DNA of 64,000 nt, from positions 62,001-126,000 of the forward strand of contig NZ_RPDI01000006.1 in NCBI RefSeq assembly GCF_003917135.1, read 5' to 3'. The position numbers and the translations under genes were made by a program. Below, piece by piece: positions 57,365-64,000 of the stretch. Positions within the stretch are counted from its first letter, which is position 1. The number at the start of each line of letters is the position of its first letter. The notes below the pieces were generated by a model. The model saw nothing but the letters and a program-made list of their open reading frames with translations, ran no database searches and was not told where the DNA came from. Origin of the DNA: Leucobacter chromiireducens (GTDB taxonomy: Bacteria > Actinomycetota > Actinomycetes > Actinomycetales > Microbacteriaceae).

Positions 57365-58237
57365 ATGCCAGCCCAGCCAGCGCGCACCCGCACCGCGGGG
57401 CAGCCCCCCGCTGCCGGATCGGCGCTCGCGCTGATCCGCGCCGTTGCGGGCGGCCTCGGGCAGAGCGAGGGCGCGGTCGCACGCGTGATCCTCGACCGGC
57501 CAGGCGAGATCCCCCAGTGGTCAACGCAGGAGCTCGCGGCTGAGGCGGGCACCTCGACCGCGACCGTGATCCGCGCCTGCCAGCGGCTCGGCTTCCGCGG
57601 CTTCCAGCACCTCAGGTTGGAGCTCGCGCGCGAGGGCGCCTCCCCCGCGCAGGAGGAGCCGATCGCGGGCGACGCCGTCGACGCCGTCTTCGCGCACGCG
57701 CGCACCGCGCTGCTCGTCGGGCAGCAGGCAGTGGACCGCGCTGCGGTCGCTGCGGCAGCGGCGCTCCTCACCGAGGCGACGCGCGTCGTGTGCTCGGCGA
57801 ACGGGTTCTCGGCGCCGCCGCTGCAGGACGCGGCCATGCGGCTCGCGACGCTCGGCCGCCCGGTCGAGGCACCGCTCGACATCCTCGCGCAGCAGTTCGC
57901 CGCGCACAGCATGGGCCCACGCGACGTCTGTCTCGCGCTCAGCCACTCCGGCGCGAACGCGCACACCCTCGCCACCGTGCGGGCGGCGCGCAAGCGCGGG
58001 GCGCGCATCGTCGCGCTGAGCAGCTACGCGCGCTCACCCCTCGGCGAGCTCGCGGACGTGACCCTCTCGACGGGGATGATCGGCGCGCAGCACACCGTCG
58101 ATCCTTTCTTCAGCAGGCTCGGCCACTCGGTACTGCTGCAGGTGCTCGTCGCCGAGGTCACGACACTCGCGGCGCCCAGCGAGGCGCTCGAGATGCGCGA
58201 GGTCGTCGCCGACGCGCTCGCTGACCCTGGCGCCTGA
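57365..58237 (+). CDS. RpiR-family (HTH-SIS) transcriptional regulator
   Basis: The 290-residue protein has an N-terminal RpiR HTH (about 20-95; STQELAAEAGTSTATVIRACQRLGFRGFQ) and a C-terminal SIS phosphosugar-binding domain (about 115-265; LALSHSGANAHTLATVRAARKRGARIVALS). Such proteins sense phosphorylated sugars or amino sugars. It is divergent from clpC and followed 168 bp later by the phosphatase/ABC operon, its likely target. Its stop codon lies within a 13-bp tandem duplication. Confidence 0.9.
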   Translation: MPAQPARTRTAGQPPAAGSALALIRAVAGGLGQSEGAVARVILDRPGEIPQWSTQELAAEAGTSTATVIRACQRLGFRGFQHLRLELAREGASPAQEEPIAGDAVDAVFAHARTALLVGQQAVDRAAVAAAAALLTEATRVVCSANGFSAPPLQDAAMRLATLGRPVEAPLDILAQQFAAHSMGPRDVCLALSHSGANAHTLATVRAARKRGARIVALSSYARSPLGELADVTLSTGMIGAQHTVDPFFSRLGHSVLLQVLVAEVTTLAAPSEALEMREVVADALADPGA

Positions 58238-58259
58238 CCCTGGCGCCTGAGCCGGGCGC
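58221..58259 (+). repeat. 13-bp tandem repeat spanning the rpiR-type stop codon
   Basis: Two perfect copies of CTGACCCTGGCGC (58221-58233, 58234-58246) are followed by a degenerate third (58247-58259). The TGA stop lies in the second copy. Confidence 0.85.
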
Positions 58260-58405
58260 AGCGCCGGCGTCGCATCCCCTTCCGCGAACGTCCACACGGC
58301 CGCCTCGCGGCGTTCACCGGGGCGACACCTCGGCTCGGGAAGCTGCTCATGTAATCGAATTTCACGCTCGATGTAACGGGCGGCAACCGGCAGGAGTTCT
58401 GAGCA

Positions 58406-59104
58406 GTGCACGTCATTCCACTCGAGGGCAGTTACAACGCGCGGAGCGTTGGCTCGGGCGAGACCCCCTGGCTCGTGCGCACGGCGTCGCTCGACGGGCT
58501 GAGCTCCGGCGGCGAGCGCGCCCTCCGCGCGCTCGGGGTCGACCTCGTGATCGACCTGCGCGAGCCCGCGGAGCACGGGCCGCGCAGCCATCGGATCCCG
58601 GTCCGCTCCGCTCCCCTGTACGGCGAGGCCCCACCCGCTGCGGGATCGCTCGAGGGCGTGTACGCGGGGCTCGTTCGGGATCGCGGATCCCGGATCGCCG
58701 CAGCGGTCGGCGCGATCGCCGAGCACCCCGGCGTGGTCGCGGTGCACTGCACGGCAGGGAAGGATCGCACCGGCCTCGTCGTGGCGCTCGCCCGCCTCGC
58801 CGCAGGAGACGCTCGCCCGGACGTCGTCGCCGACTACGCGCACTCCGGCCGCACGGTGCGCCCCGCGCGGCTCAGCATCGCGACCGCGCAGCTCGACGCG
58901 CTCGCGCTGCACGGGGAGGATCGCGCGGCGGCCGAGCGCCTCCACCTCGACAGCCCGGCTGAGGCGCTCGAGGGGGCGCTCGCGCTGATCGATGCGCAGG
59001 GCGGCCCGGCGGCCTACCTGCTCGCGCACGGCGCGACCGAGGCACAGCTCCTGGCCCTCCGCGCACGCGCGGGGCGGGCGCCCGTCGCGGAGCTGCGCGC
59101 ATGA
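58406..59104 (+). CDS. Tyrosine/dual-specificity-type protein phosphatase
   Basis: The 232-residue protein contains the P-loop signature HCTAGKDRTG (Cys115, Arg121), i.e. CX5R with the lysine seen in MptpB-like and phosphoinositide phosphatases, and an N-terminal region NARSVGSGE... WLVRTASLDGLS typical of the actinobacterial PtpB group. An Asp/Glu-rich general acid segment (VIDLREPAEHG) is present. Starts at GTG with AGGAG ten bases upstream and overlaps the next gene by ATGA. It could act on a phospholipid headgroup or small phosphoester rather than on protein, given its neighbours. Confidence 0.85.
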   Translation: MHVIPLEGSYNARSVGSGETPWLVRTASLDGLSSGGERALRALGVDLVIDLREPAEHGPRSHRIPVRSAPLYGEAPPAAGSLEGVYAGLVRDRGSRIAAAVGAIAEHPGVVAVHCTAGKDRTGLVVALARLAAGDARPDVVADYAHSGRTVRPARLSIATAQLDALALHGEDRAAAERLHLDSPAEALEGALALIDAQGGPAAYLLAHGATEAQLLALRARAGRAPVAELRA

Positions 59105-59916
59105 GCCGCGACACGGGACGCTTCACGGTGCTGCATCTGAGCGACGTGCACGCGACCGAGTCCGGCCTCCTCTACGGCGCGGTGGACGGTGCCGGCCGCA
59201 TCGAGCGGGTGGGCGACTACGCGCTGGCCGCCGGCATCACCCCCGAGGTGGTCCTCATCACCGGTGACCTCATCGAGCGCGGCAATCCCGGCGCGTACCC
59301 GGCGGTCGCCGCCGCGTGCCGCAGGCTTGAGGAGCGGCTCGGCGCTCCCGTACTCACCGTGCTCGGCAACCACGACGACCCGATCGCGGCCCGAACACTC
59401 CCGCACCACACGGCCGGCCACGTCGCGGCACACACCATCGACGGCGTCCGGGTGATCCGGCTGGACTCGCACCGCGGCGAACTGGATCCCGCGCAGCTGG
59501 AGTGGCTCGCCGCCGAGCTCGCGCGGCCGGCGGAGCGGGGCACCGTGATCGCGCTGCACCACGCGCCCCTCGCGTCGCCGCTGCCGACGCTGCGGCGACA
59601 GGGCCTCGCCAACGCCGACGCGCTGCTCGCAGTGCTGCGCGGCTCCGACGTCCTCGCGATTCTCGCCGGGCACTACCACCACAGCCTTGCGGCGTCCGTG
59701 CAGGGGATCCCCGTGTTCGTCGGCCCGTCGCTCGCCTACCACCAGGTCATGGACGCCGGCCCCGACGCGGTCGCCGGGCACGACGCCCCGATGTTCTCGC
59801 TCGTGCAGATCACGGGCGACGGAGTGAGCGCCTCGGCGATCGCGCTGCACTCCCCCGATCCTCTGTTCACCCAACCCATCACCAGACCAGCACAGAAAGC
59901 GACTCATGTCTCGTAA
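59101..59916 (+). CDS. Calcineurin-like metallophosphoesterase (CpdA/GpdQ type)
   Basis: The 271-residue enzyme has all five metallophosphoesterase blocks: DVH (Asp15, His17), GDL (Asp56), GNHD (Asn90, His91), LHHAPL and GHYHH. It fits class III cyclic nucleotide/glycerophosphodiester phosphodiesterases. No signal peptide. Its 3' end overlaps the binding protein gene by 11 bp, so the hydrolase is cotranslated with the importer and probably cleaves the imported phosphodiester. Confidence 0.88.
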   Translation: MSRDTGRFTVLHLSDVHATESGLLYGAVDGAGRIERVGDYALAAGITPEVVLITGDLIERGNPGAYPAVAAACRRLEERLGAPVLTVLGNHDDPIAARTLPHHTAGHVAAHTIDGVRVIRLDSHRGELDPAQLEWLAAELARPAERGTVIALHHAPLASPLPTLRRQGLANADALLAVLRGSDVLAILAGHYHHSLAASVQGIPVFVGPSLAYHQVMDAGPDAVAGHDAPMFSLVQITGDGVSASAIALHSPDPLFTQPITRPAQKATHVS

Positions 59917-60946
59917 CCGCACCACCGGCGTCATCGCCGCATTCGCCCTCGCCGCACTCACCCTCACCGGCTGCTCCGCCGCTGCGGACGCCGCGGGCGC
60001 GCAGCCCCCAGCCGAATCGGGTGCCGCGGCGGAGCCCTCGACCATCACGCTGTACACCTCGGAGCCGCAGGAGAAGATCGACGCGGTGATCGCCGCGTTC
60101 AACGTGCACCACCCCGAGGTCACGGTCGACGTGTTCCGGGCGGGAACCGGGGATCTCACGGCGCGCATCGCGACGGAGGAGAAGGCCGGCGACATCGGCG
60201 CCGACCTGCTGCTCGCCGCCGACGCCGGCACGTTCGAGGACTACGCCGAGCGCGAGCTGCTGCTCGAGTACGCCTCGCCCGAGGCGGAGGCGATCCGGCA
60301 GGATCTCATCGATCCCGAGCACTTCTACGTTGGCACCCGGCTGATCCCGACCGTGATCGCGGTCAACACGAACGCGATCACCGACGCACCCAGCTCGTGG
60401 GCGGACCTCACGGACCCGAAGTACGCCGGCAAGATCGCGATGCCGAACCCGGACGTCTCCGGCGCAGCCGCGTACAACGCGGCCGTCTGGCTCGACACCC
60501 CGGCGCTCGGGCAGAGCTGGCTTGAGGGCCTCGCCAAGAACACCCCACTGATCGCGGAGAGCAACGGCCCGGTCTCGCAGGCCGTGGCCGACGGCAGCAG
60601 CCCCGTCGGTATCGTCGTTGACTCGCTCGTGCGTGACCTCGCAGCCGCGGGCTCCCCGATCGCCGCGGTCTACCCGAGCGAGGGCGTGCCCTTCGTCTCC
60701 CAGCCGGTCGGCATCTTCGCCGACACCGAGCAGCCGGAGGCGGCGAAGCTCTTCGTCGACTTCCTGATCAGCGCTGAGGGGCAGGAGCTCGCGGCCGCGC
60801 AGTCGTACCTGCCGATCCGCGAGGACGTCGCGAGCCCGGCCGGCGCACCCGCGATCGCCGACATCGCGTTCCTCACCCCCGAGCTGGAGACGATCCGCGC
60901 CACCCAGGCGGACGCCGTGCAGACGTTCAATGGTCTCTTCCAGTAG
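59906..60946 (+). CDS. Ferric/phosphonate-type ABC transporter substrate-binding lipoprotein
   Basis: The 346-residue lipoprotein (lipobox LTGC, Cys23) belongs to the FbpA/PhnS-like group (SBP_bac_6/1 family): TLYTSEPQEKIDAVIAAF, then AGTGDLTARIATEEKAGDIGADLL, and VFVNTNAI-like AVNTNAI. The C-terminal tyrosine pair used for iron by FbpA is not obvious, which favours an organophosphate or aminoethylphosphonate ligand over Fe(III). The next gene overlaps by 17 bp. Confidence 0.82.
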   Translation: MSRNRTTGVIAAFALAALTLTGCSAAADAAGAQPPAESGAAAEPSTITLYTSEPQEKIDAVIAAFNVHHPEVTVDVFRAGTGDLTARIATEEKAGDIGADLLLAADAGTFEDYAERELLLEYASPEAEAIRQDLIDPEHFYVGTRLIPTVIAVNTNAITDAPSSWADLTDPKYAGKIAMPNPDVSGAAAYNAAVWLDTPALGQSWLEGLAKNTPLIAESNGPVSQAVADGSSPVGIVVDSLVRDLAAAGSPIAAVYPSEGVPFVSQPVGIFADTEQPEAAKLFVDFLISAEGQELAAAQSYLPIREDVASPAGAPAIADIAFLTPELETIRATQADAVQTFNGLFQ

Positions 60947-62648
60947 CACGCAGGTGCGCACCCCCGCTGGCCCGGTCCTCACCGACCGGGCCAGCGGGCC
61001 GCGCCAGGGACCCCGCGCGGCGCCGCCCCGCGCCGCCCGCCGCAGCATCGACGGTTTCACCGCGGTCCGCCTCGCCATGTGGTGCGCGGTCGCCGCGCTC
61101 GTGCTCGTGCCGATCGGCGCGATCGTGCTGCTCGCCGCGGGCGGCGGGGGCTGGTCGGCGCTCGGCGATCCCGATGTGCTCACTGCCGCGGCCAACTCGC
61201 TCGTCTCGGCCACCGTCTCCGGCGTGCTCGCGGTGGTCATCGGCACGCTGCTCGCGCTCCTGCTGGAACGCACCGACCTCCCCGGGCGGCGCGCGCTTCG
61301 GCTCCTCGCGCTGAGCCCCATGCTCATGCCACCGTTCGTCGGCGCGATCGCCTGGCTCAGCCTGCTCGGTCCCGCCGCTCCGCTCAACACCTTCTGGGCC
61401 GCGCGCTTCGGCGCCCCACTGTGGAATCTCTACGGCGGCGACGGCGTCATCTTCCTCCTCACGCTGCACAGCTTCCCGATCGCCATGATGATCGTCACCG
61501 CGGCGCTCCGCCGGATCCCCGCCGACCTCGAACAGGCCGCGCGCATCGCCGGATCCTCCGCGCCGCGCGCGCTCTGGGAGGTAACGACCCCGCTCCTGCG
61601 CCCCGCGATGCTCTCCGCGTTCACCCTCATCGCGGTCTCCAACCTCGCCGACTTCGGCATCCCCTCGATCATCGGGCTCCCCGAGCGCTACGTCACACTC
61701 TCCACGCTCGTGTACCGCTACCTGCAGTCCGGCACGGTCGAGGATCCCCTCGCCGTCGTCGCCGCGATCGGCTTCGTGCTGCTCATGATCGCGCTGCTCG
61801 GCGTCGTCGTCGACCTGCTGCGCTCCCGCACCAGGGTGGAGCTCGACGCCCAGGCCGGCGCCCCGGCGCTGCTCCCCCTCGGCCGGGCCCGCGGCCCGCT
61901 CGCGGTCGTCGCCACCGCCGTCGTGCTCGCGGTCACCGTGCTCCCGCTCATCACGCTCGCGATCCAGGCGCTGCTGCCCGCGCCCGGCGTGCCGCTCACC
62001 CCCGAGACCATCACGCTCGCGAGTTTCGAGCGCGCCCTCACCGCACCCGGCACCCTCCAGGGCATCAGCAACTCGCTCATGCTGGCAACGCTCGCCGCAC
62101 TCGGCTGCGGGGTGCTCGGGCTCGGGATCGGCGCGATCGTCACGCGCACCCGCGCACGCGGCAATGCCGCCCTGCTCGGACTCTCCCTGCTGCCGCAGGC
62201 GATCCCCGGGCTCGTCATCGCCGTCGCGTGGCTGCTCATCGCACCGCGGATCGGACTGTTCAACACCCCATGGCTGATCCTGTGCGCGTACCTCACCTCG
62301 TTCCTCGCGCTCGTCGTGCAGTCGGTGCACGCGCCGCTCTCCGGGATCCCAACGACCGCGGAGGAAGCCGCCCGACTCGCAGGCGCCTCACGCCTGCGCG
62401 CGCTGTGGGACATCTCCTGCCGGATGGCGGTGCCCGCCGCGATCTCCGGCGCCGTGCTCGTCGCGCTCACCGCCGTGCGCGAGCTGACCCTCTCGGTCCT
62501 GCTGCTCTCCCCGGGCTCGCAGACCCTCGGGGTCGTGATCTTCAACCTCCAGCAGGCCGGCGCGTACAACGCCTCGTCGGCGCTCTCACTCATCGTCGCC
62601 GTGGTCGGCCTCGTCGGCCTCGGCTTCACCGCCCGCACCCAGCGTTAG
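60930..62648 (+). CDS. Ferric/phosphonate-type ABC transporter permease (double)
   Basis: The 572-residue fused permease has two six-helix halves. Both EAA loops are visible: EQAARIAGSSAPRALWEVTT (about 195-215) and EEAARLAGASRLRALWDISC (about 480-500). The architecture is that of FbpB/PhnU-PhnV type importers. The ATG lies inside the binding protein gene. Confidence 0.9.
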   Translation: MVSSSSTQVRTPAGPVLTDRASGPRQGPRAAPPRAARRSIDGFTAVRLAMWCAVAALVLVPIGAIVLLAAGGGGWSALGDPDVLTAAANSLVSATVSGVLAVVIGTLLALLLERTDLPGRRALRLLALSPMLMPPFVGAIAWLSLLGPAAPLNTFWAARFGAPLWNLYGGDGVIFLLTLHSFPIAMMIVTAALRRIPADLEQAARIAGSSAPRALWEVTTPLLRPAMLSAFTLIAVSNLADFGIPSIIGLPERYVTLSTLVYRYLQSGTVEDPLAVVAAIGFVLLMIALLGVVVDLLRSRTRVELDAQAGAPALLPLGRARGPLAVVATAVVLAVTVLPLITLAIQALLPAPGVPLTPETITLASFERALTAPGTLQGISNSLMLATLAALGCGVLGLGIGAIVTRTRARGNAALLGLSLLPQAIPGLVIAVAWLLIAPRIGLFNTPWLILCAYLTSFLALVVQSVHAPLSGIPTTAEEAARLAGASRLRALWDISCRMAVPAAISGAVLVALTAVRELTLSVLLLSPGSQTLGVVIFNLQQAGAYNASSALSLIVAVVGLVGLGFTARTQR

Positions 62649-62656
62649 GACCGACC

Positions 62657-63780
<1,124 letters not shown>

Positions 63781-63784
<4 letters not shown>

Positions 63785-64000
63785 GCACCTCCCCTCACTC
63801 CGCAGCGTCCATCGTCGTCGTGCGCCACGGCGAGACGGACTGGAACATCGGCCGCCGCATCCAAGGCCGCACCGACATCCCGCTGAACGATCGCGGGCGT
63901 GCGCAGGCCGGCGAGATCGCCGACCTCCTCGCGGGGTCCGGCCGGTGGACCGGCGTCGTCGCGTCGCCGCTCAGCCGTGCCGTCACCACGGGTCAGATCA
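63781..64000 (+). CDS. Histidine phosphatase (phosphoglycerate mutase-like), partial
   Basis: Only the first 73 codons are inside the window. The catalytic motif VVVRHGETDWN (Arg15, His16) followed by GRIQGRTDIPLNDRGRAQA places it in the histidine phosphatase superfamily, cofactor-independent small-phosphatase branch. The ATG overlaps the ATPase stop. It is the third phosphatase of this operon, each with a different fold. Confidence 0.88.

Overview
The window is a 64 kb stretch of a very GC-rich actinobacterial chromosome. I infer a member of the Microbacteriaceae, possibly Leucobacter-like. The basis is the DUF6264 and DUF4245 membrane proteins, the ispH/xseA/xseB/DUF4245/carbonic anhydrase/fumC neighbourhood, a DUF222-HNH protein, frequent GTG starts and many 4-nt ATGA/GTGA gene overlaps. 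No rRNA, tRNA, CRISPR array, transposase or phage gene is visible.

Left part (1-12 kb) is core genome: ychF, a DnaQ-like exonuclease, a DUF222-HNH protein, rmuC, a lipoprotein, the divergent pair glpX/fbaA, a DUF6264 protein, a VanY-like peptidase, ispH and xseA. Between xseA and xseB lies about 5.8 kb of accessory genes (12.0-17.7 kb): an Lrp/AsnC regulator, a class II HDAC-like deacetylase and a ribose-type ABC transporter. The core order then resumes with xseB, DUF4245, beta-carbonic anhydrase and fumC.

Middle part (21-46 kb) holds a TPR protein, a CynX/NimT-type MFS exporter with a divergent FadR-type regulator, and a PIN-PhoH protein. Next is an operon-like run of mtnA, a BMP-family nucleoside-type ABC transporter and a DUF985 cupin, which looks like a methylthioadenosine/nucleoside uptake-salvage module. 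A GntR-DUF1648-CPBP operon carries a clear inverted-repeat operator. It is followed by a lower-GC sortase-C pilus island (tip adhesin, YPKN major pilin, sortase). Then come glutaryl-CoA dehydrogenase and a CoA-transferase with a divergent PucR regulator, a LysR regulator and a MalY/PatB-like aminotransferase.

Right part (46-64 kb) starts with a peptide-type ABC transporter whose last gene encodes a GNAT-like/C39-like fusion. This operon is bracketed by two copies of the same 54-bp palindromic element, which I consider the most unusual structure in the window. A membrane-anchored unknown, an ArgA-like acetyltransferase and clpC (with a ClgR-like box) follow. The end is an operon with an RpiR regulator at its head, a Cys-based phosphatase, a metallophosphoesterase, a ferric/phosphonate-type ABC importer and a histidine phosphatase cut by the window edge. 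It looks like a phosphoester scavenging locus.

A recurring small-scale feature is short tandem duplication (13-20 bp) at gene ends: downstream of xseA, in xseB, at the end of the CPBP gene, and across the stop codons of clpC and the rpiR-type gene.
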